DNA of 64,000 nt from Ypsolopha sequella (GCA_934047225.1 OW203985.1:11618701-11682700), one strand, 5' to 3'. Counted from the first letter of the stretch, positions 32,026-42,970 are shown. The notes: generated by a model not told the origin, from the sequence alone. Program-made: numbers and translations.

Positions 32026-32412
32026 TTACTTATTTATTTATTTATTAGAAAAGGCACATCAACAATGTAAACACATAACATTTATAATACACATGAAAAA
32101 TTCTCAAACTAATGTTTACATCTATAACAGATATGCACAGCATTCATAATTAACGTGATACATAAATTAAATTAAACACAAAACTAAGTGGAAAACAAAA
32201 ACCAACATGCAATTACCTAATTTATACATTTAAAAAAAAACACAAAATTAAACTAGGTAGCATGCAAGAAAGAAAAAATTAAATTAGGTTATATTGTTAA
32301 TAATTTAGACTTAAAAGAATTAAAACTATCTCGAAAAATATCTAATTCATAAGGTCGCCATAATTTATTGTACGTACGCAGTATTCTAGGCATAGAAGAT
32401 ACTTATTATTAT
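32026..32412 (-). mobile_element. 5'-truncated Jockey-type LINE 3' end
   Basis: The tail (TTTA)n lies at 32030-32045 in inverted orientation. On the minus strand the frame near 32395-32300 reads MPRILRTYNKLWRPYELDIF and RDSFNSFKSKLL, the pattern of the C-terminal end of LINE ORF2 in this group. Only the last ~30 codons and the 3' UTR are present. A MITE begins at its 5' edge (32413). Confidence 0.65.
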
Positions 32413-32573
32413 AGCCGATTCTGAAGGCTTTAATTTTAGTTTTAGTGCTGTCAAAACTATATTTTCTTTATTGTAACATAGTCCTTAAGTGTTAGCGTTA
32501 GAAGTTAAATTACTTTGAAAAAAATTAAGTTTTGACAGCACTAAAACTAATATTAAAAACTTCAGAATCGGCT
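32413..32573. mobile_element. MITE family C, copy 1
   Basis: AGCCGATTCTGAAGGCTTTA at the left pairs with the complement ending CAGAATCGGCT; arms continue through TTTTAGTGCTGTCAAAACT. About 161 bp. Confidence 0.88.
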
Positions 32574-32581
32574 TTAATAAA

Positions 32582-32741
32582 ACCGATTCTGGAGGCTTTA
32601 ATTTTAGTTTTAGTGCTGTCAAAACTAAATATTCTTCAATACAAAATGGTCCTTATGAGTTAAAATTAGAAGCTAAATTTCTTTGGAAAATTTTAAGCTT
32701 TGACAGCACTAAAACTAAAATTAAAGCCTTCAGAATTGGCT
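32582..32741. mobile_element. MITE family C, copy 2, head-to-tail with copy 1
   Basis: Same ends and arms, beginning ACCGATTCTGGAGGCTTT. It is separated from copy 1 by only 8 bp. Confidence 0.88.
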
Positions 32742-33550
32742 TTATTGTGTACCTAAACTATACACATAACAATGCTGACTTATTGCATATTTTAAAATTA
32801 ATTTTTTATAATAATATCATCCACATACATTTTGGCACTTTCGTACAGAGATGCTCATGCAATTGTTGATCTTTTAATTGAATTTGTAGAAATGTCCGCT
32901 CCACATTCTAGGCAAGACTCTTGCCATGAAGGGAACAAAGCTATATGAGTAAAGGAGCTGCCTTTACGTGTAATAATACTTTATATTCTCTGACTATACG
33001 GTCTAGCTAACTAGGCACGTCGCGTTGAGAGCGCAAAAACGTAGTCCTCCCGTCTCAACGGAGCAATCAATGTGCTCTGTCTGTAATCACAACTGACCAT
33101 GGGTGAGGGACTTGAGTGGTGACGAAACAAAGCATGGAACAAAAAGCGCGTGCGACCGAGATATCTTGTCGCTGGCTCGCCGCTTTGTCTCAGAATAAAT
33201 CGACGTAAGCGCCAATTCTTAGTTGTTAAATTCTCAGTTAAATTAAATGAAAATGAAACATAATTATTTAAAATCTCCGTGCAATTATACGGGGTCATTT
33301 GTTATCTTATTTGTAATAAATATTTCAAGGCAAACTGTTTTTAGAAAGGTCCTTTAACACTCGAAAAACATGAAATATAGAGGTAACTTCGTAATTTTTT
33401 TCTATCGAGCGTTTTTGCTTCTCCGTGAATATCAGCCCTATAGTCTATTATCTATATTATTTTTATTAAACCGATTGACCAAGTGCTCATTTGAAATGGG
33501 ACAGTTGTATGGTTGCAGTTTTTAAGCTTAATAAATAATTGAGTAGTATA
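32742..33550. other. Non-coding sequence
   Basis: No supported gene. The minus frame 33011-33298 is open for 95 codons and Arg-rich, but has no domain I recognise. Confidence 0.45.
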
Positions 33551-34569
33551 CAGGGTGGAAAAAATGAAAGGGCCCTGGAGGGGAACTACCTTAAATCCTT
33601 TAGTTAGCTCATTTTACTGAAAGGAAACATTCCTTTATTTTTTAAAAGAAACAAAACTGCATTCACAGATCTTCTAAAATTTGCTTGTCTCACCCGGGAA
33701 CTGAACCAACTAAAAATTTAAAAAATAAACCCTCGCTATTTTACTATACGAATCGGTAGGATTATTGTTCAGGATAAAGTTTGTCTACTAAACTAAAGTC
33801 TTACACTCATCTGTTGTACGAGATACCCATGAAATTGAATATTTATTACAAGTTCTTTATTAACAATACCTAGTACTGTTCACTTGTAAAGTAATAATTA
33901 TACGCCATTATTACACAATGACAGCACAGAATGAAAGCAAAACAAAACAAAATTTTCATTTCGAACGAAATTTATGGTTCGAACTTCAAATTTGTTTATT
34001 TGCAAAAAATGCGTTGCAAAATAAATACGTTCCTTTTTTAAACTTTTCGTCAGTACGCCTAGTGCAAGAAGTAATTATGCTCTGCATACATTTATTATTA
34101 CCATTTAACGATTTTCTTATTGAAGTCTTCAACAAGGTACTTAAGATAAATAACATTAGCAAGCTTGTACTTCATACGATGTCTTTGGATGTAAGAGAGA
34201 TAAGAAAATTAGAACGTTTCATTAACTTGTTACAAGTGAACAGTACTAGGTATTGTTAATAAAGAACTTGTAATAAATATTAAATTTCATGAGTATCTCG
34301 TACAACAGATGAGTGTAAGACCAAATGTTTATTAGACAAATTTTATTCTGAACAATAATCCTACCGATTCGTATGATAAAATAGCGAGGGTTTATTTTTT
34401 TTATTTTTAGTTGGTTCGATTCCCGGGTGAGACAAGCGAATTTCAGAATATCTTTGAATGCAGTTTTGTTTCTTTTAAAAAATAAAGGAATGTTTCCTTT
34501 CAGTAAAATGAGCTAACTAAACGATTTAAGGTAGCTCACCTCCAGGGCCCTTAAATTTTTTCCACCCTG
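33551..34569. mobile_element. 1-kb foldback element with about 340-bp inverted arms
   Basis: Begins CAGGGTGGAAAAAATGAAAG and ends TTTTTTCCACCCTG. The left arm (33551 to about 33890) is complementary, with scattered mismatches, to about 34230-34569, including CAATACCTAGTACTGTTCAC against its complement. TATA flanks both ends (33547-33550 and 34570-34573), fitting a TA or TATA target duplication. The unpaired middle (about 33890-34230) holds most of a 113-codon ORF. Confidence 0.85.
33918..34259 (+). CDS. Unrecognised ORF inside the foldback element
   Basis: 113 codons from ATG at 33918 to TAA. It begins MTAQNESKTKQNFHFERNLW and has hydrophobic/basic alternation typical of a helical protein. 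The last 10-11 codons come from the right inverted arm. No DDE or other transposase motif is visible, and no family is recognised. A captured gene fragment or chance reading frame are both possible. Confidence 0.25.
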   Translation: MTAQNESKTKQNFHFERNLWFELQICLFAKNALQNKYVPFLNFSSVRLVQEVIMLCIHLLLPFNDFLIEVFNKVLKINNISKLVLHTMSLDVREIRKLERFINLLQVNSTRYC

Positions 34570-34761
34570 TATATATATTTTTTATTCATACTCAAATGTC
34601 ATTCATTTAAAATCATTAGTTATAAGGTTGTATATATTTTTTGTCATTTACATACCGTTTTTAATTCGACTGACGCCGGCCCCAAACCAAAGTGGGCCGA
34701 AATATATTTCGAAAACATTTTTTTCCTAAGTGGCAACACTAGATGGATATGTGTCAAATGT

Positions 34762-34932
34762 AGCCGATTCTGGAGGCTTTAATTTAAGTTTTAGAGAGTT
34801 TTAGTGCTGTCAAAACTAAAACTTTTTCAAAGTACTTTAGCTTCTGTTCCTAACATTTAAAGACTATTTTGTAATCAAGAAAATTAAGTTTTGACAGCAC
34901 TAAAACTAAAATTAAAGCCTTCAGAATCGGCT
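34762..34932. mobile_element. MITE family C, copy 3
   Basis: AGCCGATTCTGGAGGCTTTA at the left pairs with GCCTTCAGAATCGGCT at the right. It has a small internal duplication (AGTTTTAGAGAGTTTTAG) in the left arm. Confidence 0.85.
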
Positions 34933-35099
34933 TTTGTGTCATGCAAATTTCAATAGTAAGTGTCCTATACAGGAAAAGAGAGCCATCTCGCGTGAGAAAA
35001 TGGGAACATAATGATCAGTAGCGCCATCAGGATGTGGTCTGGTCGAACTAATTCTGCTATACATACCTATATAATACACTATACTATGTAGGTATACTG

Positions 35100-35339
35100 G
35101 GTGTTGACGTGCTCAGAAAATTAAACCACATGTTCTACTGATTATACTGAACTACTTCCCTACAAAAACTTACAAAAACGGAAAAAAAAAAACACTTCCC
35201 CATAGAAAATACGTATTATGAATTTATTTAGGGAACTGAATTATTTTTCGCATTATGTCAAGTTTTTCTGTGAGAACAGTAGTTCAGTATACTCAGTAGA
35301 GCATGTGGTTTAATTTTCTGAGCATGTCATTTAAACACC
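35100..35339. mobile_element. MITE with about 60-bp inverted ends
   Basis: GGTGTTGACGTGCTCAGAAA at the left pairs with TTTTCTGAGCATGTCATTTA then AACACC at the right; arms extend through TTAAACCACATG and ACTGAACTACT. Confidence 0.8.
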
Positions 35340-35734
35340 AAATGTCGCTTTAAGATTCTGACTTATTTTGCAAATTTTAATTATGGGGTAGTACAGAAGC
35401 GATCACATCATGCTATGCACATTGAACATTGTACCATTTTATATCCTTCACTATAGGGGCTAATGTAGTACTGAAAGTGTAGCTTGACGTGATCTCCACT
35501 GTAACGGAAATATTTCCAATGTTGAAATACTTAGCTCGAGCGTTATTTTAATAAGTCAATGTTGGAAACATTTTGTTTTTCCAAAGCAATGTAGTAATAC
35601 ATGATATACATAGTTAGATATTTTATTTATCGTTACCTTTTACAATACGAAATATATAAATTAATACGAAATAAATCAATAATAAATACGAAAATAATCA
35701 ATAAAAATTTACATACGTATATTCACATCTGTCT

Positions 35735-35822
35735 CCCAGAGGGGTAGGCAGAGACTACATATTTCTATATGATACGATCCTGAAACACCTCTTTCGTCTC
35801 TTTCACATCCATCAATCTAGTC
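35735..35822 (-). mobile_element. LINE 3' end fragment, inverted
   Basis: CCCAGAGGGGTAGGCAGAGA, GATACGATCCTGAAACACCT and TTCACATCCATCAATCTAG are the complement of 26136-26235. Confidence 0.6.
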
Positions 35823-36454
35823 ATACAAGCTCACCAATATTTGTATGCCAGGTGCATTTTTCATACAAATTGTAGAGCGTTTGCTCAAAATGGAATATCA
35901 ATTAAATACTACAATTGTTCTGCTGATAACAAATAGTACAGGTATCACACAAAGTGACCTTATAAAATATCTCGAGCTAATGTTACAAGTTAGTGTTAAA
36001 AAAATCATTCGTCCCTTATTCAGAATCTCTTACAGGGTCACAATAAACTAATATATATAATTTCAATATGTGCATGCACAACTTATCAGCTGGTCACAGT
36101 CACAAAGTGCACTACGTAGATACCAATATATACATTCGTGATATATTTTTGACAGAAGGTACTTTGTACCTTGCAAATTATTATAAACAACTATTAGCTA
36201 CTAAGTTAGCATGCATTTTAGAATGTAGTGAATCTGTTACAAAGAGTGTAACAGAAAATTTTCCAATACCGGTTATAATTGATGGTATTTGTAATGTTAA
36301 TTATTTTCATAATTTTGTCCCTATTGACACGGTTAGTACAAGTACTAACAAAATTGTAAAAAAATATTTTTAGAATTGAAGACAATGGGAGAGCCGCCTG
36401 AAGCTGGTACATCAAAACATACAAGGCGGCTTTCTCAGCAAAATACTTTCAATC

Positions 36455-36828
36455 GAGTTGTTCTTATAGGAATCAAAAACAGATATTTTGTGTGTAACCG
36501 AACATCATCTTCATAAACATAATATGCAGTTTAATGTTCATAATTTTAGTGTTCTTAGTTGCTACAATAGATTAAAAATACAAAAAGGTGGCTCCATAAT
36601 TCTTGTAAAAAATAGTATAAAAGCAAAGGAAAAAAGACATTGTAAAACTTTCTGTAGAACATCAACTAGAATTAGCTTGCATATAAATGAGTACATATAT
36701 TATTATATATATATATATACCGACCCTCAGGACAAGATTACAACATTTCTGAAAAAGCAATGGAAAAGGTTTTAAAATTATTATTTGATACCAAGAAAAA
36801 AGTTATTATATGTGGATATTATACTGTT
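36455..36828 (+). pseudogene. LINE endonuclease fragment (ORF2 N-terminal part)
   Basis: The plus frame reads CVTEHHLHKHNMQFNVHNFS then LSCYNRLKIQKGGSIILVKN, the pattern of an apurinic-type endonuclease of a Jockey-like LINE (C-x-T-E-H ... Y-x-R-x(4)-G-G-x-x-I). After a disrupted stretch with (AT)n, a second frame resumes near 36724 with DYNISEKAMEKVLKLLFDTK and KKVIICGD, again endonuclease-like. The upstream frames (35845-36051, 36068-36373) are not recognised. At about 36828 it meets the end of a LINE segment in the opposite orientation. Confidence 0.6.
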
Positions 36829-37835
36829 TAAACTTATTCTCTGACAAAGTAAGGACCTCTTTTGGAAGTTTATTGTTAAATCTTATACCATGTCCTACGA
36901 AAGAGGTACTCACTTTGGCGAGTCTGATTTTTGGAAAAGCCAGTTTATACTTATTTCTGGTTTCCTTACAATGTTGCTCACCAAGCCTTGGGAGAGACTC
37001 AACATTTTTTCTGACATATCTAAGGACTTGGTAAATATATTCACAAGGAACCGTTAATATATTAATTTCTTTGAATTTTTCTCTTAATGAATCCCGGTGC
37101 TTCATATTATAAATAGCCCGAATTGCTCTCTTCTGCAAAATAAAGACTGCGTCTGTATCCGCGCCTCTACCCCATAACGGCATGCCGTATGACATAATGC
37201 TGTGAAAGTAACTAAAATAGACTAGTCTAGCAGTATCTACATCAGTAATTTGCCTTATGCGTCTAACAGCGTATGCGGCCGAACTAAGTCTACCACATAG
37301 GGCTTCTATGTGGGGGATCCACTGAAGACGAGAGTCTACCGTAATGCCCAAAAACTTAGTTTCGTTAACTAACTCCAGCTTGGACCCCTGCAAAAGCAAA
37401 TTACCATCCACTTGAATTACATTTGGTAATGTGAATTTTATACATTTTGTCTTTTTTGCGTTTAAAACTAAATTATTTACAGTAAAACAATCAAGCACCA
37501 GTGATAAATTTGTATTCGCGTCGTCAAGGATATCTTTACGTCTATTAACTTTAAAAATAAGTGACTTGTAAAAAGTAGTAAAAAGGGGGATCAATTTACT
37601 AAACTTCATTAAGTCAGGAAAGATACCATCATCTACACATTTATTAAAAATTAATGCCAAATAAGGAGCTATTAAATCAATAACAGAACTTATAACTTTC
37701 ACAGATAGGCCCCATAAGTCCTCGTTTTTTTTCCCGCTAAGCGATTTAAATGCTTTAATTACAGTTAATGAATTAATATGTTTAAAAGCAAATACAGAAA
37801 GACACTGAGGTACGTTATCTATTAAAAGATCCTGA
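36806..37835 (-). pseudogene. Jockey-like LINE reverse transcriptase, catalytic core deleted
   Basis: The minus frame, stop at 36806, is 298 codons from an internal Met and open further upstream to about 37835 (LIDNVPQCLSVFAFKHINSL). It keeps an RT N-terminal portion (APYLALIFNKCVDDGIFPDL, MKFSKLIPLF) and then jumps to SLIFKVNRRKD. The middle of the RT domain, including the [FY]ADD active site, is missing. The C-terminal part is intact: LVLNAKKTKCIKF, ETKFLGITVDSRLQW, SIMSYGMPLWG and LQKRAIRAIY. It was 5'-truncated where it meets the P-like transposase exon at 37840. Confidence 0.8.
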
Positions 37836-37839
37836 TATT

Positions 37840-39108
37840 CTAAGACAATAACCTATTTTTATAATGTTTATGCTTATCATAATACATTTGAGCATATTTT
37901 TTCATTGGGTCATCATTTCCCTTGTAGGATATTTTTCCTGACAAAATACGGTTCATTGATCTGCACCAACTATATATTAATATGTTTATAGTTGAATCTA
38001 CGAATATTTTTTTAAAATCATCATTGTGGCGATCGCAACAAGACGGAAATATCACAAAATATTCTATGAACATTTTAATGTTTTGCTTGATAAGATTCTT
38101 TTTAAGATTGGTTTTCAGAAAAGTGGTTGTAATCTCTTGGACTTCATTAAAGCTATTGGCCAATTGATTAGAAGGGTAGCAAAGCCATTTTTTATTTTTA
38201 TTGTATTCTTTGGCCCTTATGTACTCATTTCCTGCATCCATTTTCTGTGACAATATAGAGGTTCGACACGCTTGGCACGACTTTATTATTTTACTCAGGC
38301 ATTTAGATAAAACCCAGCCACACACATACCTTCGCTGTTGATGATCAGATGGATCGGCAACTGTTACGTCATTGTAAAGAACGTCAATCATTTTTTCAGA
38401 TATTTCAACGTTACCTTCGATTGCCTTTTTTTCGTAAGTTTCTTTTTCTTTGATAAAAAAATCTAACGTTTGGAGACAGTTATTAAAATCTTCTTCACAA
38501 TTCGCATTAATAGCTTGTACTGAACTAAAATTATTTAATAGAGATGTTTTAAATGCACCTTCGAAAGCACGACAGTTGGGTGAAACATTTCTTACACCCA
38601 AACTACGTATATTGCCAAAAAAAATTTCTACCGGGTCCTGATTCAAGTTCCTTGTAAGAAGGCAATCAAACGACCACTTTTTATGCAAAATGTTCCATAT
38701 TTCTTGCACTCCTTCTATTGATTTAATAAAATTTTTTAGAGATGGGGCAGACGTTTCGACTATGTGTAATTTATTGCCTTCTTTTTTTTTTACAATAAAT
38801 TTTACATTTTTTAGAAATTTTATACTGTCCTGCCACAATTTGTGATGCGGAGTGTTTTTTTTACACCACCTCTATATATTTTTCCATTAACTATATTGAA
38901 ATTACTGGCGTTTAGACTATCAAACAGCTTATCTAACAAAAGCACCACCGGAATGAGTTGACGGCATTCTTCTGGCAAATTTTTTCTAGCAGTTAGATGC
39001 TCAGTCGCAACGGCCACGCTATGGCTGAAAACTTCGGACGCCATCTTTACCCGCATTTTCTTTATCTTCTTCGGGTTAACATGCTCTTCTGTCAGTTTAT
39101 GAAGATAC
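37840..39108 (-). pseudogene. P-like transposase 1, last exon, one frameshift
   Basis: Acceptor CCTTTTCAG ends at 39109; the first codon is split with the previous exon (AG + G). It reads YLHKLTEEHVNPKKIKK and continues to VKKTLRITN, then loses frame at the 8-base homopolymer 38855-38862. The remaining 330 codons (WQDSIKFLKNVKFIVKKK onwards) are open to the stop at 37840-37842. A one-base length change of the homopolymer would account for the break. Confidence 0.8.
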
Positions 39109-39448
39109 CTGAAAAGGATAAATTAACTATTACTGTTTGTATTGATGGACAAAACACAAACAACACAAAAGTGCATAAATTATAAGTCTTTCAAGCTTAG
39201 GTCGAACAGGTTTCGTTTGTCTAATTACATTGCGATTTGTTTGAAAATACACAAATGTCATTGTCAGTAGACACGTACTGTAAATAAATTATGTATGAAC
39301 CTACAAAATTTAAGCTCAATATTTGGGCCGTATATATAAATAGGTATACAAATAATATAAATTTCAGGCCGTATGGCTTATTATATTACATTATGGACAG
39401 ATAGACGTCTTTGATGAAACCTTAAAGAGAGAATTTATTGTGACTTAC

Positions 39449-40463
39449 CTCAGCTCTCCGTAGCTTTTGTCTGCTTCATATAACATTTGAAAATACTCCC
39501 ACTTTATTATTTTGGTTTTATTTTGATCATTGAAATCTGTGTACTTCAAGTCTTTTGTTAACAAGTTGTTTCGTAAACCCTTAAGCAGGTGGGGCACATC
39601 ATATAAGGGAATAATTTTTTGTGAGTTAACCATATACATCTCATTGCGCCATTCTTTACCTTGTCTTAAATATTTTGCCTTTGTGTCTTCGACTAAGCTA
39701 TTAATTGCAGCTACGTTAGTTGCCCCTTGGTCGCACACTGAACATATTATTTTTAGGCCAGTAGTATGCACATGTGTGATGACATCAGTTATAATTTCTT
39801 TTAATTCATTTTTTTGTAAGCTTTGAGTGAAGTAGTAAGCTACTGGCTGCTTAAAATTCATTTTTATGCCTTTTACCATGAATACTAGTGCATGATTGGC
39901 TATCTTAATTTCTTCACCGTGACTTACAAAACCTTTTAACTCGTCATTAGCAGCATCATATTGAATGTTCGGTGTGAGAGACATTTCATCAAAGATTAAA
40001 GTGCAGAGGCGGTCTTCCACATTCATTTGTCGAACGGAGTCTTTTAAATTTTCAAAAATGATTTTATTTGGGCCAGGAGATAACTTTATTTCCCTTAGGA
40101 GATTTCGCAGTGATTTTGATGATGGCAACTTAAACCATGTGTACAGAAGAGTGTACAGCTTTGGGCTCTTTTTGAAAAATGTCAAGGCCATAATTTTTTC
40201 TTGTAGAGTGTAGCGTCTCCCCTTTGGGGCCTTAAGGCCTTGTCTGTACTGCATCCCAGTAAAAAGTTTTCCTGCCAACGTCATGTTTTTTGTGACTCTA
40301 TTAAATGCCAGTTCCGAACCACATTTTTCAGCATTGGAAAGACGGGTTTTGTAGCTTTTTATTTTTTGCACCGTTTTATGCAATTGCCTTTTTAATTTTC
40401 GAGTTTCTTTCTGAGAAGCTTTATAATGCTTCAGTAAACATTCTCGTGAACTTCCTTGGGAAC
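39449..40463 (-). pseudogene. P-like transposase 1, central catalytic exon
   Basis: Between acceptor TGTTTACAG and donor GTAAGTC. Open throughout (338 codons). Contains the coiled coil near its start, LIFDEMSL and CDQGATN about 85 residues later, and HLLKGLRNNLL near its end. Confidence 0.85.
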
Positions 40464-40639
40464 CTGTAAACACCAACATAACAATATTACAAACAAAACT
40501 CGTCGAAAATCATGCCCATGTGCGGCAAGAGAAGAATAATTTAGATAAATATATTTTGGTACCCATTAGATTAATTTACCATATGATGGTAACACAAGCA
40601 GAAATAACATATCATATCGTCACGACATGAATTCCCGAG

Positions 40640-40935
40640 GGGGTTTCAGATGTGTTCCCGAGTGTTATCTATGAATTGAAAATCACAGAACACACTCGGT
40701 ATATCCGCATTTCACCGACGCGACGATTACAAATACACGCTTTGTAGGGCATGCAGGTTTCCTCACGATGTTTTCCATCACCGTTCAGCGACTGGTAAGT
40801 ATTAGGTAATACTAATAGTTACTGTGCACATAAATTCCGAAAAACTCATTGGTGCATGCCCGACCAGGGATCGAACCTGGGTCTCAAGATTGGGATTCCA
40901 GCGTTCTGCCGCCAGAGCTACCGCTGCGCTGCTTA
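40640..40935 (-). mobile_element. tRNA-derived SINE in the P-like 1 intron
   Basis: Minus strand: A box TAGCTCTGGCGG (40911-40920 region) and B box GGTTCGATCCC (40867-40878) at the expected spacing, followed by a unique body with GGTGATGGAAAACATCGTGA and GGAAACCTGCATGCCCTA. Those body words are frequent in lepidopteran SINEs. Not a functional tRNA: no acceptor stem. Confidence 0.8.
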
Positions 40936-41059
40936 TCAAATAACTTCAATACAAATAACGCGGGATGTTGTAGGCAGGTTGTTTGCCTCTTGCTCCAGAC
41001 GGGCTTGAAGTGCTAAAAATAAATACATTGAGTAACAGTGTAATTTTATATGCATAAGC

Positions 41060-41420
41060 CATAAAATAAACTTTTAACAAAAAAATAGTAACCGACTTCA
41101 ATAGTAACAGCAGTCATTCACTAAAAAGTTAATAATAATTCTATAAAGACCGATGGTACCGAAGCAACACTTTTGCCGACTTCTTTCTTCCTTATGTTAA
41201 TATTATGTTATGTAGAAGTCGGCGTTCTTATATTGGTTTTTATGTTGCTATATCGTAGGAAATACGCCGACTTCTAGATAACATAATGTTTCAGGAAGAA
41301 AGAAGTCGGCAAAAGTGTTGCTTCGGTACCATCGGTCTTTAAAGAATTATTATTAACTTTCTAGTGAATGACCTCCCTTACTATTGAAGTCGGTTACTAT
41401 TTTTTTGTTAAAAGTTTATT
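41060..41420. mobile_element. Palindromic element, copy of 27960-28234 with outer ends
   Basis: Outer ends AATAGTAACCGACTTCAATA and its complement near 41370-41400 enclose the same arms as 27960-28234 (GACCGATGGTACCGAAGCAA, TTTTGCCGACTTC). The whole structure folds back on itself. Confidence 0.85.
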
Positions 41421-42080
41421 TTATTTCACATTTTTTAGTGTTGCTGGGTTAAATTGTGAGGTATGGGTAGTTCTTGCAAACGTGGTGTTAATTTGAAACA
41501 AAGTGAGTATAAGTAGCTATGTTTGAGTAGCTTCCTGCTATCAGCACCCTAACACAACATGATTACTGCAATCTCGAGTTATGTGCAGTCATCCATTGAA
41601 GAGATCTACGGTGATGAAGCCAAGATAGAAGGTTAGGTGGGTACACTGGCAATTTTCAAGCAATGCCCTGCAATGGGCACCCTAACACAAAGTGATTGCC
41701 GCAATCCAAAGTTATGTGCTATCATCCGTTGAGGAGTTCTATGGTGATGAAGCAGGATCGAAGATCAGGTGGAAGAATGTAAATTTCAAGCAATACCTTG
41801 TAATCAGCACCCAGGTACAAAGCGATTACATCAATTTTGAGAGGTATGCTGTCATTTTCTGAGGAGTTCCACTGCCTATCTCTGAAGACCTTCATCAGAT
41901 CATGACCATACCCAAAATGGAACCTACCGGAAGTACACTCTTCCAAATAAAGAAATAATTATTCAAATCGGTTCAGAAATGACGGAGTTATGGAGTAAGG
42001 CCAAAAAAAATGTAAAAAAAAAACATAGAGTCGAATTGAGAACCTCCTCCTTTTTTGAAGTCGGTTAAAAATAAAGTTAA
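41421..42080 (-). mobile_element. Unclassified interspersed repeat with internal ~126-bp repeats
   Basis: On the minus strand it starts AACCGACTTCAAAAAAGGAG then GAGGTTCTCAATTCGAC, a start that I associate with very common lepidopteran repeats. Three diverged units at about 41525-41654, 41655-41785 and 41786-41900 share CAGCACCC(T)A, AAGTGATTGC and GAGGAGTTC(T/C)A(T/C)GG words. No transposase seen. Confidence 0.6.
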
Positions 42081-42199
42081 AACATCGTTTAAGACATTAG
42101 GTTTACTCGTTTTGCTAGAGACCTTTAACTTATTGAAATATCTATTTTTGTAATATAGCCATTAAATAGTTCCAATTAGGTATAAAATACTGGTAAAAA

Positions 42200-42360
42200 A
42201 ATTGGTATTTATTGATACAAGGGATCCTGCCATGCCATCTAGACGTTCACCAGTGTTTACCTTTACCATCAGCAAGTTGTAAGTATTCAAATAGTATTAG
42301 GATTAGGATTCGAATCTGGGTATTAAGATTCAGCGTCTTATCGACTGCTCTACCATGGTT
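42200..42360 (-). mobile_element. Diverged tRNA-derived SINE
   Basis: Minus strand A box TGGTAGAGCAGTCGATAAG (near 42340-42355) and B box AGATTCGAATCC (near 42307-42320). Confidence 0.55.
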
Positions 42361-42432
42361 TTTGTATTAATTTGGGATTTTAGATCTAAAATTAATAAGT
42401 TAACTGCAGTCAGTAGAAAATGTAGTACCTAC

Positions 42433-42567
42433 CATCATCTGTAGAATGCTGTTTCTGGGCACTGTCAACATCTACATTAGGTCCAGGTTCATGGTTTGAT
42501 ATCAACATCCTTGGTAGGTTGTAGTTATGCTCCAGTTGAACTGAAATTCCATGAGATGAAACCACAC
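42433..42567 (-). pseudogene. P-like transposase 1, linker exon
   Basis: 135 nt, phase 1 at both ends, acceptor TTTTACAG and donor GTAGGT. It reads VVSSHGISVQLEHNYNLPRM and ends DSAQKQHSTDDG. Similar in length, phase and acidic/Gln-rich character to exons 46832-46936 and 46516-46605 of the second copy. Confidence 0.65.
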
Positions 42568-42639
42568 CTGTAAAATTAAAAAATACAAGTCAAGTCAAGT
42601 GGGAAATTGTGCAACATATTCAGGGTTTGGGGCAACATC

Positions 42640-42970
42640 CTATACAAAATATCAAAATGTCAGGGGTGTAACTTATTCATAGAGCTAGAGACCCTTGACG
42701 TACTGACAGACAGACAGCAGTCACATTAATAGAGCTTGTTTTGTGCTTTGGGTGCAAAATAATCCAATGGGCAGAGTTAGGCATGTTTGTTTATTTATCG
42801 TATTATGTTTTATATTTATTCATTCCATCCATCCATTCATCAGCCCGTGTTTGTCCACTGCTGGACATAGGCTTCTCTAATAATACGCCACTCTTAGCGG
42901 TCCTGAGTCATCCTCATCCAGCCGCTACCTGCAACATCCTTTAGATTGTCGGTCCAGCGGGCAATAGGTC
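42640..42970. mobile_element. Fragments of two repeats
   Basis: 42660-42760 (AGAGCTAGAGACCCTTGACG, ACAGACAGACAGCAGTCACA, GTGCTTTGGGTGC) matches the right end of the repeat at 46965-47645. 42828-42970 is an RTE-like 3' end (CATCAGCCCGTGTTTGTCCA, CTGCTGGACATAGGCTTC, GTCGGTCCAGCGGGCAATAG), minus orientation. Confidence 0.55.

Larger units (their letters stand above)
37840..42567 (-). pseudogene. P-element-like transposase 1 (partial, THAP exons not adjacent)
   Basis: Three exons in consistent phase: 42433-42567 (linker), 40463-39449 and 39108-37840. P/THAP9-type transposases cut and paste DNA in a GTP-dependent way. Visible here: a coiled-coil-like basic region (KETRKLKRQLHKTVQKIKS), LIFDEMSL (candidate catalytic Asp), CSVCDQGATNVAAINSL (second Asp), YDVPHLLKGLRNNLL (insertion-domain start), LDKLFDSLN, and SFDCLLTRNLNQDPVEIFFG (candidate acidic end). 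A frameshift lies at the 8-base T run 38855-38862. No THAP exon was found directly upstream; the nearest THAP exons are those of the next copy at 47684-48346. Its first intron contains a SINE and an unclassified repeat. Confidence 0.82.

Noticed and set aside
33011..33298. 95-codon Arg-rich minus ORF
   Set aside because: No domain, no splice context and no repeat copy seen; length is within chance.
40860..40935. tRNA gene
   Set aside because: A and B boxes are present, but there is no acceptor stem or anticodon arm, and the sequence continues into a SINE body.
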